From NCBI RefSeq assembly GCF_013314895.1, contig NZ_JABTYE010000003.1, positions 186,001 to 250,000 on the forward strand: DNA of 64,000 nt, given 5' to 3'. The notes below the pieces were generated by a model. That model saw only the letters and a program-made list of their open reading frames with translations, did not search any database and was not told the DNA's origin. Below are positions 9,434-18,537 of the stretch, in pieces. The position numbers and the translations under genes were made by a program. This DNA is from Cupriavidus gilardii. Its GTDB lineage: Bacteria > Pseudomonadota > Gammaproteobacteria > Burkholderiales > Burkholderiaceae. Each line of letters starts with the position of its first letter. Positions within the stretch are counted from its first letter, which is position 1.

Positions 9434-11089
9434 CTAGGCCTCGCGCTTCAGATAGCGCGGCACGAAGCGGCGGATCGCGCCGTCCGGGAAGCGCACATCG
9501 ACGCGTTCGCGCGTCGTCGCGACGACGGTGCCGACGCCATGGCGGCGGGCCCGCACCTTGTCCCCTTCGGCGAAGCGCGGTGCGGTGGCGGGGCCTTTCG
9601 CTTCGGGAAGCGGCTCGACCGGATGGCGAGCGGCCTCGGCGGCTCGCACACAACTGTCGCAGGTGCCGCAGCGTTCGGGGCCGCCATCCTCGCCGTAGTA
9701 CTCCAGCAGCATCGCCCATCGGCAGCGGCCGCTGCGCGCATAGTGCAGCATGGCTTCGAGCGTCGCGCGATCCTTGTCGCTGCGCTCGGCGTACTGCGCC
9801 GCGATGGCCCGCACCGCCTCGGCATCGTTCTTGCCCGGCTGCCGGCTGTAGCTGCCGTCCTTGTGGCGCCGAACGATGTCGGCCTCGCACAGCATCGTCA
9901 GCGCGACCTGCAGCTTGCGCCTTGCGACGTTCGGCAGCTGCTCGTGCAGCGCGTCGAGCGACAGCGGCGCCGCGGCATCGCGCTCCCGCATCGTCGCCAC
10001 GATCTGTTCGAGCGACTCGGCGCTGGGATAGCGGTTCGACAGAAAGAACTGCTGCACCCGCTTGTCGCGTTCGTCATGCAGCAGCGTGCAGCGTGCCGGC
10101 TCGCCATCGCGGCCGGCGCGGCCGGTTTCCTGGTAATAGGCATCGAGGCTGCCCGGCAACTGGGCGTGCACGATGAAGCGAACGTCCGGCTTGTCGATGC
10201 CCATGCCGAAGGCATTGGTGGCGACCATCACGCGGCACTCGCCCGACATGAACGCCGTCTGGCTGTCGCGGCGTTGCGCGGCGGTGCAGCGGCCGTGATA
10301 CAGGGCCACGTCCAGGCCCGCCTCCTTCAGTCCTGCATGCAGGCGCTCGGCTTCGCGCACCGTGGCCGCGTAGACGATGCCCGCGCCGTCTTCGCGCGCG
10401 GCCAGGCTGCGCACCTGCGCCAGCCGCTCGTCGTCGCCGGCGACATGCTGGACCGCGTAGACCAGATTGGGCCGGTACAGCCCCGCCTTGACCACGCACA
10501 GCGACTGCAGATCGAGCTGCGCGGCGATATCGTGGATCAGCGTGTCGGTGGCGGTGGCGGTCAGCGCCAGCACCGGCGGCCGTCCGAGCGCGCGCACCGC
10601 ATCGGGAATGCCGAGATAGGCGGGACGGAAATCATGACCCCATTGCGAGATGCAGTGCGCTTCGTCGACCACCAGCAAGGCGACGCGGTTGCGCCGGATC
10701 GACGCGATGACGTCCGGGTCCTGCAATTGCTCCGGCGTGGTCAGCACGATTCGCTCGTCACGGCGGGCCAGGCTGTCGAGCGCGGCATCGGCCGCGGCGT
10801 CGCCGACGGCGCTGTTGACGACGGCCGGGTCCATGCGCAGTTCGTCCAGCTTCTCGGCCTGGTCCTGCATCAGCGAGATCAGCGGCGATACCACCACCGT
10901 CAGGCCATCGAGGTACATCGCGGGCACCTGAAAGCACAGCGATTTGCCGCTGCCGGTCGGCATCACCGCCAGCGTGTCGTGGCCCTTCAGCACGCTGTCG
11001 ATGACTTCGGCCTGTCCGGGGCGCAGCTGCTGGATGTCGAAGCGCTCGCGCAGCAGGCGCTGGATCGGGTCGGGCAGCGTGGTCGTCAT
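9434..11089 (-). CDS. RecQ-family ATP-dependent DNA helicase (short form)
   Basis: A 551-residue SF2 helicase. Motif I is MPTGSGKS (residues 43-50), motif II is VVDEAHCISQWGHDFRPAY (DEAH box plus the RecQ aromatic-rich loop), and motif VI is YQETGRAGRDG. Zinc-ligand cysteines follow in GRCRW and CGTCDSC. There is no HRDC domain; instead the C-terminus (about residues 505-551) is a small beta-rich segment, GDKVRARRHGVGTVVATTRERVDVRFPDG, resembling the Tudor/CarD-like tails of some short RecQ proteins. It unwinds DNA during repair. The start at 11089 (MTTTLPDP) fits the family better than the ATG at 11122. Canonical recQ is longer (about 600 residues or more), so this may be a paralogue. Confidence 0.93.
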   Translation of the reverse strand: MTTTLPDPIQRLLRERFDIQQLRPGQAEVIDSVLKGHDTLAVMPTGSGKSLCFQVPAMYLDGLTVVVSPLISLMQDQAEKLDELRMDPAVVNSAVGDAAADAALDSLARRDERIVLTTPEQLQDPDVIASIRRNRVALLVVDEAHCISQWGHDFRPAYLGIPDAVRALGRPPVLALTATATDTLIHDIAAQLDLQSLCVVKAGLYRPNLVYAVQHVAGDDERLAQVRSLAAREDGAGIVYAATVREAERLHAGLKEAGLDVALYHGRCTAAQRRDSQTAFMSGECRVMVATNAFGMGIDKPDVRFIVHAQLPGSLDAYYQETGRAGRDGEPARCTLLHDERDKRVQQFFLSNRYPSAESLEQIVATMRERDAAAPLSLDALHEQLPNVARRKLQVALTMLCEADIVRRHKDGSYSRQPGKNDAEAVRAIAAQYAERSDKDRATLEAMLHYARSGRCRWAMLLEYYGEDGGPERCGTCDSCVRAAEAARHPVEPLPEAKGPATAPRFAEGDKVRARRHGVGTVVATTRERVDVRFPDGAIRRFVPRYLKREA

Positions 11090-11322
11090 GTCGAAGCGGC
11101 GGCTGCAATTTCCGTGCCGCACGCGGCGGCGGCGCTGGCGCCACGATCGCGCCGCAGCGGTCCGTCTTTGAGAAAAATTGACACCCCCGAGCGGACGGAC
11201 TTACGCTCGGTCGTCCCTGGACATGCCCCGCACGCCGCCTTCGGCCGCCGCGCCGCACGCCCTTCCGGGCACCGCAGTACCACCATACCGATAACGACAA
11301 CTCCCTCCGAGACAGCCGCGCC

Positions 11323-12570
11323 GTGCCTTCTTCACGCCCGAATCCCTCGCTGCTGAGCGAGCTGCGACCCGCCCTGCCGATCCTGATCGGCGCTTCCGTG
11401 ATGCTGAGCCTTGCCATGGGCCTGCGGCAAAGCCTGGGCATCTTCATGCCGCCGCTGACGCGCGACATCGGCATCTCGGTTTCCGACTTCACCGCCGCGA
11501 TCGCGGTGCAGAACCTGGCGTGGGGACTGCTGCAGCCGATCGCCGGCGCCTGGGCGGTGCGGGTCGGCTTCCGGCCGCTGATGATGAGCGGTGCCGCGCT
11601 CTACGTGCTGGGGCTGGCGCTGCTGGCCGGGGCGCAAGGGATGATCGGCGTCACGCTCGGTGCCGGTGTCGCGATCGGCGCCTCGATGGCATGCACCGGC
11701 AGCGCGATCGCGATGGCGGTCGCGGCCCGCCCCATCTCGGCGACGCTGCGCAGCACGGTGCTCGGCATCGTATCGGCGGCGGGATCGCTGGGCGCGCTGA
11801 TTGCCGCGCCGATCGGTCAGGTGGTCGCGCAGGGCTACGGCTGGCGCGTCGGCATGGTGGCCTTCGTCGTGCTCGCGCTGGCAATGCTGCCGGCCGCGTG
11901 GTTCGCCGGCCGCGTCGACCGCCTGCCCGCGCCGGTGTCGGCGAGCGGAATCGAGCAGAACGCGCGCGAGGCGCTGGGCACGGCGCTGCGCCATGCGCCC
12001 TTCCTCGTGATGGCGCTGGCGTATTTCGTCTGCGGCATGCAGCTGGTCTTCCTGACCACGCATCTGCCGTCCTATCTCGATATCTGCGGCATGGACGCGA
12101 TGTTGAGCGCGCAGGCGCTCGGCGTGATCGGCGGTTTCAATGTGCTGGGCAGTCTGTTCTTTGGCTGGGCCGGCGGCCGCGTCAACAAGCTGCTGTTGCT
12201 CGGCGGCATCTACACGCTGCGCTCGCTGGCGCTGATCTGGTACTTCTCGTCGGCGCCGACGCCGGAGAGCACGCTGGTGTTCGCCGCGGTGATGGGCTTT
12301 CTGTGGCTCGGCGTGGCGCCGCTGGTGGCGGGCTGGATCGCCGAGACCTTCGGCCTGCGCTGGCAAGCGATGCTGGGTGGCGTGGCCTTCTTCAGCCACC
12401 AGATCGGCAGCTTCGTCGGCGCCTTCGGCGGCGGACTGCTGTTCGACGCGCTCGGCTCCTACACGCTGGCGTGGCAGGTCGGCGTATCGCTGGGCCTGGC
12501 CGCGGGCCTCGCGCAGATTGCGTTTGCCGTGGTGACGCGGCCGCGGCCGCCGCAGGTGGCGACGGCGTAG
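11323..12570 (+). CDS. MFS transporter, monocarboxylate/YbfB-like type
   Basis: A 415-residue protein with twelve hydrophobic segments and the MFS loop signature. The N-terminus (SLAMGLRQSLGIFMPPLTRDIGIS) and the mid-protein HLPSYLDICGM segment are typical of bacterial MFS proteins annotated as oxalate/formate- or monocarboxylate-like. The start is GTG at 11323; the ribosome site is weak and an internal ATG at 11401 would cut into the first helix. It is alone on the plus strand, divergent from recQ. Substrate and direction are unknown. A hairpin just after the stop probably separates it from the convergent flavoprotein gene. Confidence 0.9.
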   Translation: MPSSRPNPSLLSELRPALPILIGASVMLSLAMGLRQSLGIFMPPLTRDIGISVSDFTAAIAVQNLAWGLLQPIAGAWAVRVGFRPLMMSGAALYVLGLALLAGAQGMIGVTLGAGVAIGASMACTGSAIAMAVAARPISATLRSTVLGIVSAAGSLGALIAAPIGQVVAQGYGWRVGMVAFVVLALAMLPAAWFAGRVDRLPAPVSASGIEQNAREALGTALRHAPFLVMALAYFVCGMQLVFLTTHLPSYLDICGMDAMLSAQALGVIGGFNVLGSLFFGWAGGRVNKLLLLGGIYTLRSLALIWYFSSAPTPESTLVFAAVMGFLWLGVAPLVAGWIAETFGLRWQAMLGGVAFFSHQIGSFVGAFGGGLLFDALGSYTLAWQVGVSLGLAAGLAQIAFAVVTRPRPPQVATA

Positions 12571-12573
12571 GCC

Positions 12574-12590
12574 GCGCCGCCGGGCGGCGG
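12574..12590. terminator. GC-rich hairpin between convergent genes
   Basis: CCGCCG and CGGCGG arms lie between the MFS stop (12570) and the stop of the leftward flavoprotein (12625). It lacks a T tract, so it is only a possible bidirectional terminator. Confidence 0.35.
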
Positions 12591-12624
12591 TACCAGACGA
12601 AACGGCGCGTCTGCCTGATGTCCG

Positions 12625-14013
12625 TTATTGCGCCGGGCGGATGTTCTGATTGCCGCGGAACAGATTATCGGGATCGTATTCGCGCTTGATCTGCGCCAGC
12701 CGCGCATAGTTGGCGCCATAGGCGGCATCGACGCGGGTGGTCTCGTCCTGCGTGAGGAAGTTCACGTAGACGCTGCCCAGCGCGAACGGCGTCAGCGCAT
12801 TGAACAGGCCGCGCGTCCATTGGATGCAGCGCTGATCGTCGGCGGCCTGTTGCCAGCGGCCATGGATGTTCATCACGAAGTTGGCGTCGCGATGCGCATA
12901 GGCCGTGGCGTCCACCGGCACACGGCCGACGTGGCCGCCCAGCGCGCCGATGAAGATCTCGCATTCCGGCGAGGGCAACGTCGCAAGGCCGTCGTTCAGC
13001 ACGGCCAGCATGCCGTCGTCGAGGCGCGCGAAATTGTGCGACTTCCAGTAGTTGCGTGCGCCCGGCGTCAGCAGCGGATCGAAGGCCTTCTGCCAGGCGG
13101 TATAGGGCATCGGTCCCAGATGTTCGCCATAGGGCTGGCCGAACTCGCGAATCGGCGCGATCGCGTCGGGGCCGTCCGCCGACGGGCCGATATGACAGGC
13201 CGCCAGCGCCATCACCGGCTTGCCGTGCACCTCGGGCGGCAGGAAAGGCAGCGGCGGCGCGAGGCGGAACACCGCCCATACCGTCACCTCGTCCGGCGCG
13301 GACTCCATGAAGTCCCGATAGCGCGGAAATACCTGTGCGGCCTGTTCGAACGGATAGACCACCAGTCCGCCGTAGATCTCCGGGCCGACCGGATGCAGCT
13401 CGAACTCGAACAGCGTGACCACGCCGAAATTGCCGCCGCCGCCGCGAATGGCCCAGAACAGTTCGGGTTCGTTGTCGGCGTCGACGCGGCGGAAGGTCCC
13501 GTCGGCCGTGACGATATGCGCGCCGAGCAGATTGTCGACCGTGGTGCCGTACTTGCGGCTGATCCAGCCGAAGCCGCCGCCCAGCGTCAGCCCGGCGACG
13601 CCGGTAGTCGAATTGATGCCGGTCGGCGTCGCGAGCCCGAAGGCCTGCGCCTCATGATCGAAATCGCCGAGGGTAGCGCCCGGATCCACCCAGGCCACCC
13701 GCGCCTGCGGATCGACCGCCACGGAACGCATGGTCGACAGATCCAGCACCAGCCCTTCGTCGCAGACCGCGGTGCCGGCAATATTGTGGCCGCCGCCTCG
13801 CACCGCGGCGCGCATGCCGTGCCGGGTGGCAAAGCGGATCGCGTTGATCACGTCGGCGGCGCCGGCGCAGCGTGCGATCGCCGTCGGCCGGCAATCCACC
13901 GTGGCGTTCCACACCTTCCTCGCTTCTTCATAACCCGGATCGTCGGCCTGCAACACCGCTCCGCGCATACCCGATTTCCATTGGTCGATGGTTTCCCTGG
14001 TCACACTGGTCAT
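12625..14013 (-). CDS. FAD-linked oxidoreductase, BBE/VAO family
   Basis: A 462-residue flavoenzyme of the vanillyl-alcohol-oxidase/berberine-bridge type. The FAD-binding domain carries VRGGGHNIAG, where His76 is in the position of the 8-alpha-histidyl FAD attachment residue; the TGVAGLTLGGGFGW loop lacks the cysteine of bicovalent members, so a single covalent link is expected. The BBE C-terminal domain ends with ANYARLAQIKREYDPDNLFR. Such enzymes oxidise alcohols, sugars or aromatic alcohols with O2 or another acceptor. The protein has no signal peptide. The gene stands alone, and no regulator or partner defines the substrate. Confidence 0.93.
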   Translation of the reverse strand: MTSVTRETIDQWKSGMRGAVLQADDPGYEEARKVWNATVDCRPTAIARCAGAADVINAIRFATRHGMRAAVRGGGHNIAGTAVCDEGLVLDLSTMRSVAVDPQARVAWVDPGATLGDFDHEAQAFGLATPTGINSTTGVAGLTLGGGFGWISRKYGTTVDNLLGAHIVTADGTFRRVDADNEPELFWAIRGGGGNFGVVTLFEFELHPVGPEIYGGLVVYPFEQAAQVFPRYRDFMESAPDEVTVWAVFRLAPPLPFLPPEVHGKPVMALAACHIGPSADGPDAIAPIREFGQPYGEHLGPMPYTAWQKAFDPLLTPGARNYWKSHNFARLDDGMLAVLNDGLATLPSPECEIFIGALGGHVGRVPVDATAYAHRDANFVMNIHGRWQQAADDQRCIQWTRGLFNALTPFALGSVYVNFLTQDETTRVDAAYGANYARLAQIKREYDPDNLFRGNQNIRPAQ

Positions 14014-14525
14014 GGCGCACCTCGTCTTACTTTTGACGCAGCGTCCTCGACAGGCTGTCCGGCCCGAGGCCGCGCGGTGGCGGGGTGATGGCCATCACGT
14101 GGTGTGCATGCCCGGATCGATCGGTCTGCGACCTGGGAGGATGAGGGTAGGAAGGCGGGATCGGCGGAGGGCGCTGGTGCGGAACATTTAAGGCACGGGG
14201 TCGGCAAATGTAAAGCCGCGCCGGGGGCCGGACATTGCAGACAAAGGCAAGCCGGATTTGCCGGTGTCGGTGTTGCCGCCGCACGAGATAAAATCGCACC
14301 GTCGAAAAAGACAGCGGCGGTATCGGTTAGTCCGCCCGCCCCGATTTCAGGGGTTCTGTCGGCCCGCGCCGACCCGCGACCTTCGCCCGCCGCTGGAGTG
14401 GGCAGGGCCGCGCGCGTCCATATCGCCTCCGCCCTCGATCCATGCCCGGTTTCGGCGAAGCCTTTCGTTCAACGCTGGTCCGGCTGCCGCATTGGCATGC
14501 CGTTCCGCCTATCAGCGAGGCCATC
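14014..14525. other. 512-bp intergenic stretch without a recognisable gene
   Basis: This stretch lies between the start of the leftward BBE flavoprotein and the rightward VOC gene, so it should hold both promoters. Open frames exist on both strands, but they are Arg/Pro-rich and lack ribosome sites, as expected for noncoding GC-rich DNA. I saw no RNA gene, repeat or clear operator in it. Confidence 0.6.
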
Positions 14526-14948
14526 ATGAAACAAAGCATCTCCGTCGTTACCCTGCCCGTCGCCGACCTGGATCGCGCCAAGGCCTTCTATTGCAGTGGA
14601 CTGGGCTGGTCGCCGGTGTTCGACAACGGCGACATTGCGTTCTTCCAGTTCAATGGCTTTGTGGTCGGGCTGTGGAACAAGAGCTCGTTCGAAGCAGAGA
14701 TCCATGGCCCGTCGAACACCGGTGCGCGCGGTTCGGCGCTCGGCCATAACGTCGAGTCTCCCGAGGAAGTCGACCGGCTGATGGCACAGGCGGTGGCGAG
14801 CGGCGCGACGCTGGTATCTCCGGCGCGCGCTCTGCCATGGGGCGGCTATTCCGGCTATTTCGCCGATCCGGACGGGCACTTGTGGGAGGTCGCCCACAAC
14901 CCCGCCTGGCCCATCTCGCCCGAGGGCTACGTCACCTTCGCGAGTTGA
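14526..14948 (+). CDS. VOC (glyoxalase/bleomycin-resistance fold) family protein
   Basis: A 140-residue cytoplasmic protein of the vicinal-oxygen-chelate superfamily: ISVVTLPVADLDRAKAFYCSGLGW at the N-terminus and YFADPDGHLWEVAHNPAW near the C-terminus, the usual paired beta-alpha-beta modules. The Glu of WEV is the standard metal ligand position. Family members include glyoxalases, dioxygenases and antibiotic-binding proteins; the specific role is unknown. The start at 14526 is chosen because the conserved fold begins there; longer upstream readings have no homology. It is a single gene followed by a small membrane protein gene 135 bp later. Confidence 0.88.
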   Translation: MKQSISVVTLPVADLDRAKAFYCSGLGWSPVFDNGDIAFFQFNGFVVGLWNKSSFEAEIHGPSNTGARGSALGHNVESPEEVDRLMAQAVASGATLVSPARALPWGGYSGYFADPDGHLWEVAHNPAWPISPEGYVTFAS

Positions 14949-15083
14949 ACCCCGCTGCTGCAAGGGCCGCTGTCGGAATCGGCTGACAGCCGATGCGGCC
15001 CGACGCCGGTGTCCTGCGGTAACCGCCCCGGCCTATGCTGGCGGCGTTCGGCCTGCATGGGCCGGCACGCAACGGGAGAGGCG

Positions 15084-15368
15084 ATGGACTGGATCGACAT
15101 GCTGCAATGGCCCGCGATGGCCATCACCGTCGCGGCCACCTGGCTGATCGGTTCGCGAGTCGCCACGCGCCGCAAGGTCGGCTTCTGGATCTTCCTGCTC
15201 AGCAACGCGCTGTGGGTCATCTGGGGCCTGCACACCAGCGCCTATGCGCTGGTGGTGCTGCAATTCGCGCTGGCCGCGCTGAATTTGCGCGGGATGCGCA
15301 AGGCAAAGCAGGTCGAACAGGATGGGGGAACGCAGGCAGGGCCGGCGGGAAGTGCGGAGGCGCAGTAA
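15084..15368 (+). CDS. Small two-helix membrane protein
   Basis: A 94-residue protein with hydrophobic segments at about residues 7-22 and 32-65, including ATRRKVGFWIFLLSNALWVIWGLH and YALVVLQFALAALNLRG, then a charged tail. The start at 15084 is supported by GGGAGAGG immediately upstream. It resembles small conserved proteins of Burkholderiales, with a faint likeness to PQ-loop/SemiSWEET-type sugar or amino acid carriers (helix pairs with an N-W-x-W-G turn), but I do not assign transport. The start of the next gene lies 209 bp downstream. Confidence 0.8.
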   Translation: MDWIDMLQWPAMAITVAATWLIGSRVATRRKVGFWIFLLSNALWVIWGLHTSAYALVVLQFALAALNLRGMRKAKQVEQDGGTQAGPAGSAEAQ

Positions 15369-15577
15369 CGGCCGTTCCCTCCAAAGTGAAATGCCCCGAT
15401 CGCGGATCGGCGTTGTTCCACGGAAGCGGGGTCTCGCCAAACGGTGTCCCGCCGGCTTCGAGCGGCTGCCCTACACGCGCCACCTTCCACTACACTTGCG
15501 GCTTCGTTCCCTGCGCGCCGGCATCGCGCCGCGCGGTTTCGATCGGCTCGCCGACCGGATCAAAAAAACAAGAAACC

Positions 15578-16483
15578 GTGTCCTCTCCCGCTTCCCAAGA
15601 CCGTTCCACGCTGCTCGCCGTGCTCGCCCTGATGGGCTCGATGGCGTCGCTGTGCGTCGGCACTTCGTTTGCCAAGAGCCTGTTCGACGCAGTTGGCGCG
15701 CAGGGCACCACCGCGCTGCGGGTCGGGTTCTCCGCGTTGATCCTGCTGACCGCGTGGCGGCCGTGGCGGTGGCCGCTGAAGGGAGCCGATGCGCGTGCCA
15801 TCGCGCTGTACGGCGCGGCGCTGGGCGCGACCAATCTGATGTTCTATATGTCGCTGCGGACGGTGCCGCTCGGGCTGGCGATTGCGATCGAGTTCACGGG
15901 GCCGCTGGCGGTGGCGATCGCCTCGTCGCGCCGCGCGATCGATTTCGTCTGGATCGCCTGTGCGGTGGTGGGCTTGCTGTTGCTGCTGCCGCTGCGGGAG
16001 CACGCGGACAATCTGGATCCGGTCGGCATCGGTTACGCACTCGCCGCGGGCGTCGGCTGGGCGCTCTATATCATCTTTGGCCAGCGCGCCGGCAATGCCC
16101 ACGGCGGTCAGGCGACGTCGCTGGGCCTGCTGATGGCGTCGCTGGTGGTCTTCCCGTTCGGGCTCGCCCACGCGGGCACGGCGCTGTTCAGCCCGCCGTT
16201 GCTGCTGGCCGGGCTGGCGGTGGGCATCCTGTCGAGCGCGATCCCCTATTCGCTCGAGATGGTCGCGCTCAAGCGGCTGCCGCGACGGACCTTCGGCATT
16301 CTGCTCAGCATGGAGCCGGCGATGGGCGCACTGGCCGGTCTGGTGATGCTGCACGAGCAGCTGAGCGCGACGCAGTGGCTGGCGATCGGCTGCATCATCG
16401 TCGCCTCGATTGGCTGCACGATCACCGCCGGTGGGCGACGCTCCCCCGAAGCCCAGGCACGCGGCACCGGCACCGCGGGATGA
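15578..16483 (+). CDS. EamA/DMT family exporter (RhtA-like)
   Basis: A 301-residue inner-membrane protein with ten hydrophobic segments, the two-EamA-repeat layout of drug/metabolite transporters. LRVGFSALILL, FYMSLRTVPLGLAIAIEFTGPL and the C-terminal AIPYSLEMVALKRLPRRTFGILLSMEPAMGAL blocks are typical of RhtA, the threonine/homoserine exporter, so amino acid export is the best guess. The start is GTG at 15578 (VSSPASQDRS) after an A-rich stretch; longer readings add a nonhomologous Arg-rich extension. A strong hairpin follows the stop and separates it from convergent xenA. Confidence 0.88.
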   Translation: MSSPASQDRSTLLAVLALMGSMASLCVGTSFAKSLFDAVGAQGTTALRVGFSALILLTAWRPWRWPLKGADARAIALYGAALGATNLMFYMSLRTVPLGLAIAIEFTGPLAVAIASSRRAIDFVWIACAVVGLLLLLPLREHADNLDPVGIGYALAAGVGWALYIIFGQRAGNAHGGQATSLGLLMASLVVFPFGLAHAGTALFSPPLLLAGLAVGILSSAIPYSLEMVALKRLPRRTFGILLSMEPAMGALAGLVMLHEQLSATQWLAIGCIIVASIGCTITAGGRRSPEAQARGTGTAG

Positions 16484-16525
16484 TGGGCCGGCGATCGCCG
16501 GATGACGGGCCGATGATGACGTTCA

Positions 16526-16547
16526 ACGCCCCGCCGTAGCGGGGCGT
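16526..16547. terminator. Bidirectional hairpin between EamA exporter and xenA
   Basis: A perfect 9-bp stem (ACGCCCCGC / GCGGGGCGT) with a CGTA loop lies between the two convergent stops. It has no T run but is the only stable hairpin in the gap. Confidence 0.6.
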
Positions 16548-16556
16548 GCATCGCGA

Positions 16557-17654
16557 TCACGCAACCTTGTAGCGCTCGAGCCAGTGTGCGTACGGCGCGG
16601 GCAGCGTCCACGAGGGGCGCTCGACGCCGAGCACCTTTGCCGCGTGGTACGGCCAGTGCGGATCGGCCAGATGCGCGCGGCCGACCATCACCAGGTCAAG
16701 CTGCTGCTGCGCCACGACGCGTTCGGCGAGCTGCGGCGTATCGATGCCCCAGGCCGATGCCACCGGCAGCCCGGTCTCGCGGCGCACGCGCTCGGCCACC
16801 GGCGCGAGGAACGCGGGGCCCCACGGAATGTTCGCCTCCGGCGTCGAAAAACCCACGCTGACGCTCAGCATATCCAGTCCTTCCTGCTTCAATCGCTGCG
16901 TCAGCGCGATCGATTCGTTCAGCGTTTCCTCGTCGCGCCCGTCGTACTCGATCACGCCAAAGCGCGCGGTCAGCGGCAAGTGCTCCGGCCAGACCTTGCG
17001 CACCGCCGCCAGCGTCTCGACCAGGAAGCGGCCCCGATTCTCCGCAGAGCCGCCGTAGATGTCATCGCGCTGGTTGGAGTGCGGCGAGAAGAAGCTCTGC
17101 GCCAGGTAGCCATGCGCGAAATGCAACTCCAGCCATTCGAAGCCGAGGTCGCGTGCCCGTACGGCGGCGGCGACGAAGTCGGCGCGTACGCGGGCGATAT
17201 CGTCGAGCGTCATCGCGCGCGGAACCTTCGGCAGGCCGGCACCGAACGGGATCGCCGAGGGCGCGATGGTCTGCCAGCCGCGCGGATCGCCTTCGGGAAT
17301 ATGGTCGTCGCCTTCCCAAGGGCGGTTGGCACTGGCCTTGCGCCCGGCATGGCCGATCTGGATGCCGGGCACCGCGCCGGCCGCCTTGATGGCACCGACC
17401 ACGGGGGCGAAGGCCTCGGCCTGCTTGTCGTTCCACAGGCCGGCGCATCCCGGCGTAATGCGGCCTTCCGGCGAAACGGCGGTGGCCTCGGCAATCACCA
17501 GCCCGGCACCACCGCGCGCGATGCCGGCCAGATGGACCTTGTGCCAGTCATTGATGACGCCTTCCTCGGCGACGTACTGGCACATCGGCGGCACCGCGAT
17601 GCGGTTGCGCAGCGTGACATCTTTCAGTTGGAACGGTTGGAACAGCGCGGACAT
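16557..17654 (-). CDS. xenA: Old yellow enzyme, xenobiotic reductase XenA type
   Basis: A 365-residue FMN ene-reductase. It carries the residues that define the XenA/YqjM class: Cys25 and Tyr27 in PPMCQY, the substrate-binding pair His178/His181 and Tyr183 in ELHFAHGYLAQSFF, HAGRKASANRPWEGDDH, and the C-terminal PYAHWLERY. The close match in length and sequence to Pseudomonas XenA as I remember it supports the symbol. It reduces activated C=C bonds and nitro compounds with NAD(P)H in the cytoplasm. An AGGAA site lies 9 nt before the ATG. The gene sits 67 bp downstream of the DJ-1-like gene and probably shares its operator-controlled promoter, together forming an electrophile-response unit. 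Confidence 0.95.
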   Translation of the reverse strand: MSALFQPFQLKDVTLRNRIAVPPMCQYVAEEGVINDWHKVHLAGIARGGAGLVIAEATAVSPEGRITPGCAGLWNDKQAEAFAPVVGAIKAAGAVPGIQIGHAGRKASANRPWEGDDHIPEGDPRGWQTIAPSAIPFGAGLPKVPRAMTLDDIARVRADFVAAAVRARDLGFEWLELHFAHGYLAQSFFSPHSNQRDDIYGGSAENRGRFLVETLAAVRKVWPEHLPLTARFGVIEYDGRDEETLNESIALTQRLKQEGLDMLSVSVGFSTPEANIPWGPAFLAPVAERVRRETGLPVASAWGIDTPQLAERVVAQQQLDLVMVGRAHLADPHWPYHAAKVLGVERPSWTLPAPYAHWLERYKVA

Positions 17655-17721
17655 CTATTTGTTTTCCTTCAGTGAGATCAATGCAGAGCAACAGCGCGTC
17701 AAAAAGCGGGACGCGAGGTAA

Positions 17722-18411
17722 TCAACGGCCGCGTGCGCCGAGGCTGGCCAGCAGCGCGTGCGCGACCGATTCGGACGAGGCCGGATTCTGGCCGGTGATC
17801 AGCAGCCCGTCGGTGACCGCATGCGGCTGCCAGTCCGACGCCTTTTCGTAGCGGCCGCCGTTGGCCTTCAGCATGTCCTCGACCATAAATGGCACCACGT
17901 CGGTCAAGCCGACCGCCGCTTCTTCCGTGTTCGCAAAGCCGGTCACAGCCTTGCCCTGCACCAGCGGCTTGCCGTCGGGCCCTTTGACGTGGCGCAGCAC
18001 GCCGGGCGCGTGGCATACCGCCGCGACCGGCTTGCCGGCGGCGATGGCGCGTTCGATCAGCGAGATCGAGTGCCGGTCTTCGGCCAGATCCCACAGCGGG
18101 CCGTGGCCGCCGGGATAGAACACGGCGTCGAAATCGTCGATCGACACTTCGGCCAGCTTGCGCGTCGACGCCAGCGCGGCGCGCGCCTCGGCGTCGGCCT
18201 CGAAGCGACGGGTCGCGTCGGTCTGCGAAGCGGGGTCGCTACTCTTCGGATCGAGCGGCGGCTGCCCGCCCAGCGGCGAGGCCAGCGTGATCTGCACGCC
18301 CTGGTCGCGGAACACGTAGTACGGCGCCGCCAGCTCCTCGAGCCAGAAGCCGGTCTTTTTGCCGGTGTCGCCGAGGCGGTCGTGCGAGGTCAATACGATC
18401 AGCAGTTTCAT
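17722..18411 (-). CDS. DJ-1/PfpI-type class I amidotransferase-like protein (Hsp31-like glyoxalase III type)
   Basis: A 229-residue cytoplasmic protein. The nucleophile elbow AAVCHAPG places Cys133 next to His134, and WLEEL supplies the acidic residue (Glu25/26) expected of the Hsp31-like catalytic site. The N-terminus (TGKKTGFWLEELAAPYYVFRDQGVQ) matches the type 1 glutamine-amidotransferase-domain proteins often paired with NemR-type regulators. A likely role is cofactor-free detoxification of methylglyoxal or similar reactive carbonyls. AAGGA lies 8 nt before the ATG, and a TAGAC/GTCTA operator lies 44 bp upstream. It is the first gene of the xenA transcript. Confidence 0.92.
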   Translation of the reverse strand: MKLLIVLTSHDRLGDTGKKTGFWLEELAAPYYVFRDQGVQITLASPLGGQPPLDPKSSDPASQTDATRRFEADAEARAALASTRKLAEVSIDDFDAVFYPGGHGPLWDLAEDRHSISLIERAIAAGKPVAAVCHAPGVLRHVKGPDGKPLVQGKAVTGFANTEEAAVGLTDVVPFMVEDMLKANGGRYEKASDWQPHAVTDGLLITGQNPASSESVAHALLASLGARGR

Positions 18412-18454
18412 GAGACGAATCCTTGTCGGTTCGGTAAATCAGAGACAACCGAAT

Positions 18455-18469
18455 TAGACCGGTCGTCTA
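18455..18469. promoter_or_regulatory. Operator palindrome TAGACCGGTCGTCTA (copy 1)
   Basis: An inverted repeat TAGAC-CGGTC-GTCTA lies 44 bp upstream of the DJ-1-like gene. An identical 15-bp site lies upstream of the tetR gene. It resembles, from memory, the NemR box of enterobacteria. It is the likely binding site of the TetR protein encoded next to it. Confidence 0.8.
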
Positions 18470-18537
18470 GTACCAAGATCAAAAAAACGACGCGATGGCG
18501 CGTCGCCACCGGCGGTCTGTCCGCCGGCCCTGCTCTT

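Noticed and set aside
14104..14529. Open frame in the gap before the VOC gene
   Set aside because: Arg/Ala/Pro-rich, no ribosome site, and it ends inside the start of the VOC gene in another frame.
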